A stretch of 64,000 bases of DNA. Source: JALHVH01 sp963773685. GTDB taxonomy: Bacteria > Acidobacteriota > Aminicenantia > Aminicenantales > Saccharicenantaceae. Below the pieces are notes generated by a model, which saw only the letters and a list, made by a program, of their open reading frames with translations, did not search any database and was not told where the DNA came from. The translations under genes were made by a program, and so were the position numbers. Each line of letters opens with the position of its first letter. Positions within the stretch are counted from its first letter, which is position 1. The stretch covers positions 474,884 through 538,883 of the forward strand of contig CAVZBY010000001.1 in the NCBI GenBank assembly GCA_963773685.1, in the 5' to 3' direction. Shown here in pieces: positions 9,722 through 17,151 of the stretch.

Positions 9722-10092
9722 GGGCACCCCGGGCGATTTGCCGGAAGCCGTGGGAGAACTGCCTCGTCGAGGTGAACGGGGACTGCTATTTCTGCTGTTT
9801 CATTATCCGGCCCGGCGGGAAGATCGGTAACCTGAGAAAAGAAGGATTCGAAAGCGCCTGGACGAGCCGGAAGGCCGACCGCATCCGGAGGTCGATCGCC
9901 GCCGGAAGGATCCCTTATCACTGCCAGCTTTGCCCTTATTTCGGAGAGTTCAAGCCGGACAGGGACCCGCTATACAAGATCTATTTCCTCGTCCAGAAAA
10001 CGAAGGACGCCGCCCACGACGTCCTTGAGGGGGGGTTTACGCGCGCCCGGATCGTCCGGGCCCTGAAAAAGGCCTTCCGACGTCCCGTTTGA
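9718..10092 (+). CDS. Stand-alone SPASM-domain protein, partner of the upstream radical SAM protein
   Basis: 124 residues. The sequence CRKPWENCLVEVNGDCYFCC followed by IGNLRKEGFESAW and HCQLCPYF is a typical SPASM auxiliary iron-sulfur module with at least seven Cys, normally fused to the C-terminus of a radical SAM enzyme. Here it has its own ATG in another frame, overlapping the previous stop by four bases. Either the enzyme is made as two coupled subunits or a frameshift has split one gene; the clean ATGA junction favours the first. A short basic tail (residues 100-124) follows the cluster region. Confidence 0.7.
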   Translation: MRAPRAICRKPWENCLVEVNGDCYFCCFIIRPGGKIGNLRKEGFESAWTSRKADRIRRSIAAGRIPYHCQLCPYFGEFKPDRDPLYKIYFLVQKTKDAAHDVLEGGFTRARIVRALKKAFRRPV

Positions 10093-10108
10093 CGGCACGC
10101 CCTGGCCG

Positions 10109-10753
10109 CTATTTCCGGACCTTCGCCCAGTCCTTGAGGAACGTCTCCATGCCCGCGGCGGTCAAGGGGTGAGCGACCATCTTCTTCAGGATGGAGGCAG
10201 GGATGGTGGCGATATCGGCGCCGAGCAAGGCGGCCTCGACGACGTGCCGCGGATGGCGGACGCTGGCCACGATGACCTCCGTCTCGATCCGGTAGTTCTC
10301 GAAGATGGTCACGATCTCCTCGATGAGCCCCATGCCGTCCTGGGAGATATCGTCCAGGCGTCCGATGAAGGGGCTGACGTAGCGGGCCCCGGACTTGGCC
10401 GCGAGAAGGGCCTGGGTCGCGGAGAAGACGAGCGTCATGTTGACATGAATGCCTTCGGCCGCCAGGATCTTCGTCGCCTTGAGCCCCTCGACGCAGACCG
10501 GGATCTTGATGACGACGTTGGGAGCGACGGCGGCCAGGCCCCGCGCTTCGACGACGATGTCCGCCGACGCGGTCGCGACGCACTCCACGCTCACCGGGCC
10601 GGGCACGAGCCGGCAGATCTCGCGGACGAGCTCGTCGAACTTCAGGTTCTCCTTCGAACAGAGGGAGGGGTTGGTGGTCACGCCGTCGACGATCCCCCAG
10701 CTCGCGAGCTCGCGGATCTCGTCGATGTTCGCGGTGTCCAGAAAGAACTTCAT
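10109..10753 (-). CDS. tal: Transaldolase / fructose-6-phosphate aldolase family protein
   Basis: 214 residues, the length of the short TalC/Fsa-type enzymes. Conserved signatures are MKFFLDTANIDEIRE, GVTTNPSL (residues 24-31) and NVVIKIPV, whose Lys83 is the Schiff-base lysine. IHVNMTLVFSATQA and YVSPFIGRLDD also match. It would carry out aldol transfer between sugar phosphates in the non-oxidative pentose phosphate pathway; the short subfamily includes both true transaldolases and fructose-6-phosphate aldolases, which sequence inspection cannot separate. It follows the fumarylacetoacetase-family gene after about 40 bases and is probably the last gene of the hslVU operon. Confidence 0.88.
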   Translation of the reverse strand: MKFFLDTANIDEIRELASWGIVDGVTTNPSLCSKENLKFDELVREICRLVPGPVSVECVATASADIVVEARGLAAVAPNVVIKIPVCVEGLKATKILAAEGIHVNMTLVFSATQALLAAKSGARYVSPFIGRLDDISQDGMGLIEEIVTIFENYRIETEVIVASVRHPRHVVEAALLGADIATIPASILKKMVAHPLTAAGMETFLKDWAKVRK

Positions 10754-10790
10754 GTCATCCTCCTCGGGATCGGGCCGTTGTCCGCGCCCG

Positions 10791-11558
10791 TCATCCGATC
10801 TTTCCCATGACCTGGTTCGACAGCGTGCCGATGCCGTCGATCTGGACGTCCACCCGGTCGCCCGGCTGCATCGGCCCGACGCCGGCCGGCGTCCCGGTGG
10901 ATATGAGGTCGCCCGGCTCGAGGGTCATGATCCTCGAGATGAAGCGGACGAGGAACGGGACCGGGAAGATGAGGTTGGCCGTGTTCCCCGATTGTTTGAG
11001 CTTCCCGTTCAGGAACGTCTTGACGTGGAGCGCCGCCGGGTCGATGTCCGTGGCCACGCACGGCCCGACGGCGGCAAAGGTGTCGAAGGACTTGGCCCGG
11101 GTGAACTGGACGTCCTTGGCCTGGAGGTCCCGGGCGGTCACGTCGTTGAAACACGTGTATCCGAGGATGTATCCCTCCACCCGGGCGTCGTCCGGCAGGT
11201 TCCGGGCCTTCTTGCGGATGACGACCGCGAGCTCTCCTTCGTAATCCACCCGTTTCGATGCCGGCGGGTAGGCGATGACGGACTGCGGCCCGGTGATCGC
11301 CGAAGGGGGCTTGAGGAAAAGAAGGGGCTCTTCCGGCAGGGGCCTCCCCATCTCGAGGGCGTGGTCCCGGTAGTTGGCGCCCACGGCGACGATCTTCGAG
11401 GGAACGACAGGGGGAAGAAGCAGGACCTCCCCCGCCGGGATGGGGCTGTCCTCGATGCGGAAGTCCCCGAACACCGAGCCCTTCAAGGGAAAGAGATACT
11501 CTTCCTTGAGGACCCCGTAGAGGATCCTCTTCCTGTATCGGAAGCGGTAGATCTTCAT
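10791..11558 (-). CDS. Fumarylacetoacetate hydrolase family protein
   Basis: 255 residues. The catalytic domain shows KIVAVGANYRDHALEMG, the metal-binding pattern VDYEGELAVVI and LEPGDLISTGTPAGVGPM. Family members are metal-dependent hydrolases, decarboxylases or isomerases acting on 2-oxo-diacids (acylpyruvase, oxaloacetate decarboxylase, HHDD isomerase). The short N-terminal domain and length fit the FAHD1/acylpyruvase branch better than true fumarylacetoacetase. Its ATG overlaps the stop of the upstream lipoprotein gene by four bases, so it belongs to the hslVU operon. The exact substrate is not readable. Confidence 0.85.
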   Translation of the reverse strand: MKIYRFRYRKRILYGVLKEEYLFPLKGSVFGDFRIEDSPIPAGEVLLLPPVVPSKIVAVGANYRDHALEMGRPLPEEPLLFLKPPSAITGPQSVIAYPPASKRVDYEGELAVVIRKKARNLPDDARVEGYILGYTCFNDVTARDLQAKDVQFTRAKSFDTFAAVGPCVATDIDPAALHVKTFLNGKLKQSGNTANLIFPVPFLVRFISRIMTLEPGDLISTGTPAGVGPMQPGDRVDVQIDGIGTLSNQVMGKIG

Positions 11559-12619
11559 TCCGGACGATCTCCGGGGGCCTCGACGACCGTCTCGGTTCGG
11601 GCGCTCTCGTTCTCCCTGATATCCACGGCGCTCATAGAATATCGATAACGTTTCCCCTTTTCAATCGTCAGGTCCGTATAGGCGTTCTCGAGGAGAAGCG
11701 CCGGGGTCAGGAGGACGTCCTCGGCCTCCCCCTCCCCGCGGCGCCGGACCCGGTATCCGGCAAGATCCTTTTCGCGGTTCGCCTCCCAGCTCAGGGATAC
11801 GGACCCGTGTCCCGTCACCTGAACGACTCCGGCGGGCGCGGCGGGCGGGAAGACGTCCTCGGGGACGAGCTCGCGGACCTCGGAATCGTCGCTCTCGAAA
11901 TACGGGGGTGTCCCCGTGGCCGAAGCCCGGACGAAATAACGGACGGGGGCCCCGAAGACGACGTCCGGGTCGTCGAACTTGGTCCCGGTGACCAGGTTCG
12001 GGTTGACCGCCTTCTCCGGGCCTTCCTCGAACTCCCGATAGACGTTGTACCCGGAGACCGTGACGGGGGTCGATCCGTCGAAATTGGCCGCAGGGGCCTT
12101 CCAGGCGAGCTCGATCTTGTCCTCGAGGGCCCGGGCCGTAAGCTCCAAGGGAGGGGCCGGCCCAACCCGGGGTTCGAAGTCGACGGGGTCCGAGAACCCG
12201 GACGTCCTGGACCGGGCGTCGCGAACCCGGACGGCGAAGCTGATCTTCAGCGAAGCGGGCTTTTTCCCGGCCAGGGAATAGGCGAAAGGAGCGGCCAGGC
12301 CGTCCTCCTTCAACGAGGCCGCGAGCTTGGCTTTCTTCTCGAACTCCGCGACGGTCACCTTCTCCTTCCCGGCCTGGGCCTTATCCTGCTCGAAGACCCA
12401 GACCTCGGCCTCGGAAACGCTGGACGAGGGCATCCCGTCGACGGACTTGACGGGGTTCTTCCAACCCACGTAGAGCGTCGCGCCCCGCTGGAGGACGGTC
12501 GCCGCTTCGGGCTTCATGGGGGTCCGGACGAGAGGCGCGAGGAGCGCCCCCTTTTTTCCGCAGCCGGAAGCGGCCGCGCAGGCCAGGAGAACGGCGAGAG
12601 CGGCGGATCGCTTCGTCAT
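11555..12619 (-). CDS. Lipoprotein with fibronectin type III domains
   Basis: 354 residues. The signal sequence ends in the lipobox AASGC, giving mature CGKKGALLAP, which resembles the start of LptM/YifL-type lipoproteins. Two FnIII-like modules are visible at about 135-240 (ELTARALEDKIELAWKAP) and 245-345 (GVVQVTGHGSVSLSWEANRE), with the typical Trp and Tyr positions (GYNVYRE, GYRVRRRG). An earlier segment (about 38-130) may be a third. It should sit on the periplasmic face of the inner or outer membrane and bind something by its FnIII arms. It is sandwiched between hslU and the hydrolase with four-base overlaps at both ends; a functional link to the protease is not evident. Confidence 0.75.
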   Translation of the reverse strand: MTKRSAALAVLLACAAASGCGKKGALLAPLVRTPMKPEAATVLQRGATLYVGWKNPVKSVDGMPSSSVSEAEVWVFEQDKAQAGKEKVTVAEFEKKAKLAASLKEDGLAAPFAYSLAGKKPASLKISFAVRVRDARSRTSGFSDPVDFEPRVGPAPPLELTARALEDKIELAWKAPAANFDGSTPVTVSGYNVYREFEEGPEKAVNPNLVTGTKFDDPDVVFGAPVRYFVRASATGTPPYFESDDSEVRELVPEDVFPPAAPAGVVQVTGHGSVSLSWEANREKDLAGYRVRRRGEGEAEDVLLTPALLLENAYTDLTIEKGKRYRYSMSAVDIRENESARTETVVEAPGDRPE

Positions 12620-14004
12620 AGGATGAAGCGCCTCAGGTCCTGGTCCTTGAGGATGTCCTTGAGCTGGCCCTGGACATATTCCCGGGTGATGAGGATATCC
12701 TTTTTCGGCAGATCGGGGGCTTCGAAGGAGATGTCCTCCATGACCTTTTCCATGACGGTGTGGAGCCGCCGGGCCCCTATGTTCTCCGCCTCGCGGTTGA
12801 CCCTCTCGGCGATGGCCGCGATCTCGTCGATGGCTTCGGGAGCGAACGCGACACGGACGCCCTCGGTGGCCATCAGGGCCTCGGTCTGCTTGATGAGGGC
12901 GTTCGCCGGCTCGGTCAGGATGCGGACGAAATCGTCCTTGTCGAGGGGGGTGAGCTCCACCCGGATGGGGAAGCGTCCCTGAAGCTCGGGGATGAGGTCG
13001 GACGGCTTCGAGACATGGAAGGCCCCCGCGCCGATGAACAGGACGTGGTCGGTCCGGACCAGCCCGAAGCGCGTATTGACCGTGGTCCCTTCGATGATGG
13101 GCAGGAGGTCGCGCTGGACGCCCTCCCGGCTGACCTCGGGCCCGTGCCCGGCCTCCCTCCCGGCGATCTTGTCCACCTCGTCCAGGAAGATGATGCCCGA
13201 GTGCTCGACCCGTTCGATGGCCAGGCGGGAGACCTGGTCCATGTCCACCAGCCGCTTCTCCTCCTCCTCGAGGAGGATCTCGCGGGCCTCGCGGATCTTC
13301 ACCTTCCTCCGTTTGGATCTCCCGCCCAGGAACCCCGGGATGAGATCCTGGATCTGCATGCCGATGTCCTCGACCCCGGCGTTGGAGAACACCTCGAACG
13401 AAGGCGCCGTCTTCTCTTTGACCTCGATCTCCACCGGCCGGTCCTCCAGGACGCCCGCCCGGAGCTGTTTCCTGAGCTTCTCACGGGTCTCCCGGAACCG
13501 CGCCGCTTCCTCGTCGGCGGCATCCTCTCGGACCCCCGGCTGGGGAAGGATGAGGTCGAGGAGCCTTTCCTCGACGGCCCCTTTCGCCTTCTCGGCGATC
13601 TCCGCGACCTTCTCGGCCTTGACCATGTCCACGGCCATCCGGACGAGGTCCCGGATCATGGATTCGACGTCCCGGCCGACGTAGCCGACCTCGGTGAACT
13701 TGCTGGCCTCGATCTTGAGGAACGGCGAGGAGGTGAGCTTGGCCAGGCGGCGGGAGATCTCGGTCTTCCCCACGCCGGTCGGACCTATCATGAGGATGTT
13801 CTTGGGAGCGATCTCGTCGGCCAGCTCGGCGGGGAGCTTCCGCCGGCGGAACCTGTTGCGGAGGGCGATGGCGACCGCCTTCTTGGCGGCCTTCTGGCCG
13901 ATGATGTACTTATCGAGCTCGGCGACGATCTCCTGGGGCGTAAGCTCCGTGTCCCTGGGCTCCTCGACGGGCTTGTCCATGGACTCGGGGAGGACGATCG
14001 GCAT
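12616..14004 (-). CDS. hslU: ATP-dependent protease ATPase subunit HslU
   Basis: 462 residues, the usual length. It shows LTPQEIVAELDKYIIGQ, Walker A GPTGVGKTE, Walker B IIFLDEVDKI, and the C-terminal ...DLRRFIL that docks into HslV. The inserted I domain between the Walker motifs is present. HslU unfolds substrates with ATP and feeds them to HslV in the cytoplasm. It starts directly beside the hslV stop, and its own stop overlaps the start of the lipoprotein gene. Confidence 0.97.
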   Translation of the reverse strand: MPIVLPESMDKPVEEPRDTELTPQEIVAELDKYIIGQKAAKKAVAIALRNRFRRRKLPAELADEIAPKNILMIGPTGVGKTEISRRLAKLTSSPFLKIEASKFTEVGYVGRDVESMIRDLVRMAVDMVKAEKVAEIAEKAKGAVEERLLDLILPQPGVREDAADEEAARFRETREKLRKQLRAGVLEDRPVEIEVKEKTAPSFEVFSNAGVEDIGMQIQDLIPGFLGGRSKRRKVKIREAREILLEEEEKRLVDMDQVSRLAIERVEHSGIIFLDEVDKIAGREAGHGPEVSREGVQRDLLPIIEGTTVNTRFGLVRTDHVLFIGAGAFHVSKPSDLIPELQGRFPIRVELTPLDKDDFVRILTEPANALIKQTEALMATEGVRVAFAPEAIDEIAAIAERVNREAENIGARRLHTVMEKVMEDISFEAPDLPKKDILITREYVQGQLKDILKDQDLRRFIL

Positions 14005-14532
14005 CTAGAGCTCCTCCAGGGTGATCCGGTCGTTGGTGAAGACGCAGATCCCCGCGGCGATCCTCATGGCCTCGGTCGCGATCTCCGGAGCCGATAGGTT
14101 CGTATGCCCGAGGAGCGCCCGGGCCGCGGCCAGGGCGTAAGGACCGCCCGAGCCGATGGCCACGACCCCGTCATCGGGTTCGACGACGTCGCCGGTCCCT
14201 GAGATGAGGAACGCCGCATCCTTGTCGGCCACGATGAGCAGGGCGTCCAGCTGGCGGAGGGCCTTGTCCAGCCGCCAGTCCTTGGCGAGCTCGATGGCCG
14301 CCCGGGAGAGATTTCCCCGGTACTCGTCGAGCTTGGCCTCGAACCTGGAGAAGAGGGCGAAAGCGTCGGAGGTCGAGCCCGCGAACCCCGCCAGGACGGC
14401 CCCCTTGTGGAGCCGCCGGATCTTCTGGGCGGTCGCCTTGAGGACGGTCTGCCCCATGGTCACCTGACCGTCGCCGGCCATGACCACCCGGCCCTGATGC
14501 CGGACGCAGATGACGGTCGTCGAACGGATCAT
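14005..14532 (-). CDS. hslV: ATP-dependent protease catalytic subunit HslV
   Basis: 175 residues. After a short leader (MIRS) the mature chain begins TTVICVRHQGRVVMAGDGQV, so the catalytic nucleophile is probably Thr5 or Thr6, exposed by removal of the leader. VLAGFAGSTSDAF and AIGSGGPYALAAARAL are family hallmarks. HslV forms the double-hexamer peptidase of the HslUV complex. GAGGT lies a few bases before the ATG and a strong promoter is found upstream. It is the first gene of an operon running to the transaldolase. Confidence 0.97.
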   Translation of the reverse strand: MIRSTTVICVRHQGRVVMAGDGQVTMGQTVLKATAQKIRRLHKGAVLAGFAGSTSDAFALFSRFEAKLDEYRGNLSRAAIELAKDWRLDKALRQLDALLIVADKDAAFLISGTGDVVEPDDGVVAIGSGGPYALAAARALLGHTNLSAPEIATEAMRIAAGICVFTNDRITLEEL

Positions 14533-14570
14533 GCGGATACCTCGATCGCGATGAGAATTCTCTTCTGGTA

Positions 14571-14599
14571 ATGATAGCGAATGGCCATGGAGATGTAAA
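14571..14599 (-). promoter_or_regulatory. Promoter of the hslVU operon
   Basis: On the minus strand TTTACA (14594-14599), 17-base spacer, TATCAT (14571-14576). Both boxes match the sigma-70 consensus at five of six positions; no CIRCE-like heat-shock inverted repeat is seen. Confidence 0.6.
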
Positions 14600-14662
14600 G
14601 GCGGGCGCCGCCCCTGCCCAGGGGGGCGGGGGCGACACAGCTTTCTCCGGACCCGTCCGATG

Positions 14663-14671
14663 TGCTAGAAT
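14663..14671 (+). promoter_or_regulatory. Extended -10 promoter for the nucleotidyltransferase gene
   Basis: TGCTAGAAT forms an extended -10 box 27 bases before the ATG at 14698. A good -35 box is not visible. Confidence 0.4.
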
Positions 14672-14697
14672 CCCCTCTCGAACGGAAGGAACACGGC

Positions 14698-15618
14698 ATG
14701 GCATCCCTGACACTCCTGGTCATGGCCGCCGGCATCGGGAGCCGGTACGGCGGCCTCAAGCAGATCGACCCCGTCGGGCCGAACGGGGAGATCGTCGTCG
14801 ATTATTCCGTCTATGACGCCTTGCGGGCGGGCTTCGACAAGGTCGTCTTCGTCATCCGCAGGGAGATCGAGGCTGCTTTCCGCGAGAGGATCGGCCGGAC
14901 GGTCGAAAGCCGGGTGGAGACGGCTTACGTGCTCCAGGAGCTCGATAAGCTTCCCCCCGGTTTCACCCTCCCTGCCGGAAGGACGAAGCCCTGGGGCACG
15001 GGCCACGCCATTCTCTGCGCCCGGGACAGCGTCGATACGCCCTTCGCGGCCATCAACGCCGACGATTTCTACGGCCGGACGGCGTTCACGGCCCTGTCCG
15101 GGCACCTGCGGACCGCCCGGGACTTCGGCGGGATCTACGACTACGCCATGGTCGGCTACGTCCTCGAGAACACGCTCTCCGAGCACGGGCACGTGGCCCG
15201 CGGGGTCTGCGCGTCCGGGCCCGACCTTTGTCTCATCGACATCCGCGAACGTGAAAGGGTCCGGCGGTTCCCGGACGGCGTCAAGTACGCCGCGAAGGGA
15301 GGAGATTGGATCGGGATCCCGGCGGGGAGCGTCGTTTCGATGAACGTCTGGGGGTTCACAACGGGCCTTTTCGGCGAGCTCGAATCCCGGTTCCCCGCGT
15401 TCCTCCGCGCGAGCGCCGGGAACATCCTCAAGGCCGAATTCCTCATCCCCGAGGTCGTCGGGAGCCTGGTGAGGGAGGGGAAAGCCCGGGTCAGGATCCT
15501 GCCGACCGGCGAGAGATGGTTCGGCGTGACCTATCCCGAGGACCGGCCGCGTGTCCAGGCCGCCATCCGCGAGATCGTCGCCCGGGGCATCTACCCGGAG
15601 AATCTATGGGAGAGCTGA
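14698..15618 (+). CDS. Sugar nucleotidyltransferase family protein
   Basis: 306 residues from the ATG at 14698, preceded by GGAAGGA at 14684-14690; an in-frame ATG at 14662 lies inside the -10 region and is unlikely. The N-terminus LVMAAGIGSRYGGLKQIDPV is an NTP-transferase signature (variant of G-x-G-T-R). GTGHAILCA and INADDFYG supply the nucleotide- and metal-binding elements, and the C-terminal part ends RGIYPENLW. It would transfer a nucleotidyl group to a sugar or alcohol phosphate; the acceptor is unknown. It leads a set with an acetyltransferase and a methyltransferase whose reading frames overlap, suggesting a small-molecule or envelope-glycan modification pathway. Confidence 0.8.
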   Translation: MASLTLLVMAAGIGSRYGGLKQIDPVGPNGEIVVDYSVYDALRAGFDKVVFVIRREIEAAFRERIGRTVESRVETAYVLQELDKLPPGFTLPAGRTKPWGTGHAILCARDSVDTPFAAINADDFYGRTAFTALSGHLRTARDFGGIYDYAMVGYVLENTLSEHGHVARGVCASGPDLCLIDIRERERVRRFPDGVKYAAKGGDWIGIPAGSVVSMNVWGFTTGLFGELESRFPAFLRASAGNILKAEFLIPEVVGSLVREGKARVRILPTGERWFGVTYPEDRPRVQAAIREIVARGIYPENLWES

Positions 15619-16313
15619 GAAGGGATGGGCGCGAGGCCGGGCCTTATCCGTCAGGATTGCGGCACACGCTTCGTTCCGCCGCGGATGCGGCCCGCTTGAC
15701 GGGAGCCTGGAGATTCGCGAGCCGCGTCCTCCCCTGGTCGCTGGCCCGGGATTACTCCATTTTCGCACAGGATCTCGACGCGATCGTGCCCTTTTCCGCC
15801 CCCCGAGTCCCGTGCGTCATCCATCCTGCCGGGAAAGAGGATATTCCGGCCATCCTGGGCTTAAGGCCTGGATATTATTCAAGGGCGCTCCTCGAGAGGC
15901 GCTTCGAAGCCGGTCATTTGGCCTTCTTCGGGCGCGTGGGGGCAAGGTCCGTCTATTGCCATTGGGCGCTCATCGGGACGATCGAGATCCCTTACCTCAA
16001 TGGGCGCCTCGTCCTCGGCCCGGGCGAGGCGCTTACGGACGAGATCTTCGTCCATCCGGATTTCCGGAGATCCGGGATCTACGAGTACGGCAGCGGCCTG
16101 ATCCGGACGGCGCTCCGGGCCAAGGGCTTCCGGACGATCTTTTCCGCCGTCGCGTCCTGGAACGACGTTCCGAGGAGGGTCATGATCAAGTCCGGGATGA
16201 CGGAGATCGGGCGGGCACAGTTCCGGAACATCCCGGGATTCACGAGGGCCCGTTGGTCGGGCCGGGTCGAAGTCCTCGAGGACGGGTCGTTCGCGTTCCA
16301 TGCCCTCCCCTGA
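15606..16313 (+). CDS. GNAT-like N-acetyltransferase
   Basis: 235 residues from the ATG at 15606, which overlaps the end of the previous gene by 13 bases. The central part, HPAGKEDIPAILGLRPGYY ... ALTDEIFVHPDFRRSGIYEY, followed by GFRTIFSAVASWNDVPRRVM and KSGMTEIG, follows the GNAT pattern: acetyl-CoA loop (R-R-S-G-I), then the strand and helix with Asn. An N-terminal segment of about 60 residues has no recognised domain. Substrate unknown. Its end overlaps the methyltransferase start by 14 bases, so the three genes are translationally coupled. Confidence 0.65.
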   Translation: MGELRRDGREAGPYPSGLRHTLRSAADAARLTGAWRFASRVLPWSLARDYSIFAQDLDAIVPFSAPRVPCVIHPAGKEDIPAILGLRPGYYSRALLERRFEAGHLAFFGRVGARSVYCHWALIGTIEIPYLNGRLVLGPGEALTDEIFVHPDFRRSGIYEYGSGLIRTALRAKGFRTIFSAVASWNDVPRRVMIKSGMTEIGRAQFRNIPGFTRARWSGRVEVLEDGSFAFHALP

Positions 16314-17094
16314 ATCCGGGAAGAACGGGTACCGGTCCTTTTGGGATTGGACCGGCGTCCATTTCCCGTCCCTGTCCGAGGCTTCGTCCACCGGATACTA
16401 CCGGGAATGCGAAGAAAGGCTCTTCCGCGCGTATTTCCCCGGCCTCGCCGGCCGGAAGATCCTGAAGACCGATCTCTGGGACGAGGCCAAGAACACCAGG
16501 ATCCTGAGATACGCGGCCGACGCCGGCGCCGATGTTTACGGGATCGACATCTCCATCGAAATGCTCAAGGGCGCGGCGGAGGCCTTCCGGGACAGCCCTG
16601 GGCGGCGCGGGTTCATCGTATCCGATGTCCGGGCGATCGGCTTCCGGGAGGGCGTCTTCGACGGGATCTACAGCATGGGGACGATCGAGCATTTCAAGGA
16701 ACACGCGCAGGCCGTCCGGGAGTGTTTCCGTGTCCTGCGGAAGGGCGGCGTCGCCGTCATGGGCGTTCCCAACGCGCGGGACCCCTTCCTCCGGCCGCTC
16801 CTGGTCGGCGCGCTCTACCGGCTCGGCCTCTATGCCTACGGATACGAGAGATCCTTCAGCATGCGGGCCCTTGAGCGCCTGCTCACCGCCGAGGGTTTCG
16901 AGGTCGTGGACCGGACGGGGATCCTTTTCATGCCCGGCTGGCTCCGGATGCTCGACCTCTGGCTGTGCGTGAAGAGCCCGAAGCTCGGCGCGCTCACCGC
17001 CCCGGCCGTCCGGTTCTTCGCCGGACTGCACAGGAGGTTCCCGCGACTCGGCCGGTACGGCTACCTGATCGCCTGCATCGTCCGCAAGCCGTAA
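16300..17094 (+). CDS. SAM-dependent class I methyltransferase
   Basis: 264 residues. The Rossmann methyltransferase core shows ADAGADVYGIDISIEMLK (acidic residue after strand 2), FDGIYSMGTIEHFKEH and ECFRVLRKGGVAVMGVPN. The N-terminal FWDWTGVHFPS and the C-terminal hydrophobic/basic helices (about 215-264) are typical of methyltransferases acting on lipids, glycans or polyketide-like substrates. The usual Gly-rich motif I is replaced by KILKTDLWDEAKNTRIL, so SAM binding may be unusual. Last gene of the coupled trio; the kinase downstream has its own promoter. Confidence 0.78.
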   Translation: MPSPESGKNGYRSFWDWTGVHFPSLSEASSTGYYRECEERLFRAYFPGLAGRKILKTDLWDEAKNTRILRYAADAGADVYGIDISIEMLKGAAEAFRDSPGRRGFIVSDVRAIGFREGVFDGIYSMGTIEHFKEHAQAVRECFRVLRKGGVAVMGVPNARDPFLRPLLVGALYRLGLYAYGYERSFSMRALERLLTAEGFEVVDRTGILFMPGWLRMLDLWLCVKSPKLGALTAPAVRFFAGLHRRFPRLGRYGYLIACIVRKP

Positions 17095-17098
17095 CCGT

Positions 17099-17127
17099 TT
17101 GACGTTTTCCCGCGTACTTGTTATCCT
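17099..17127 (+). promoter_or_regulatory. Promoter of the kinase / phosphatase genes
   Basis: TTGACG (17099-17104), 17-base spacer, TATCCT (17122-17127). Transcription would start near 17134, 18 bases before the kinase ATG. Confidence 0.5.
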
Positions 17128-17151
17128 GAGACGAAAGTACGGGTCCCCCCC

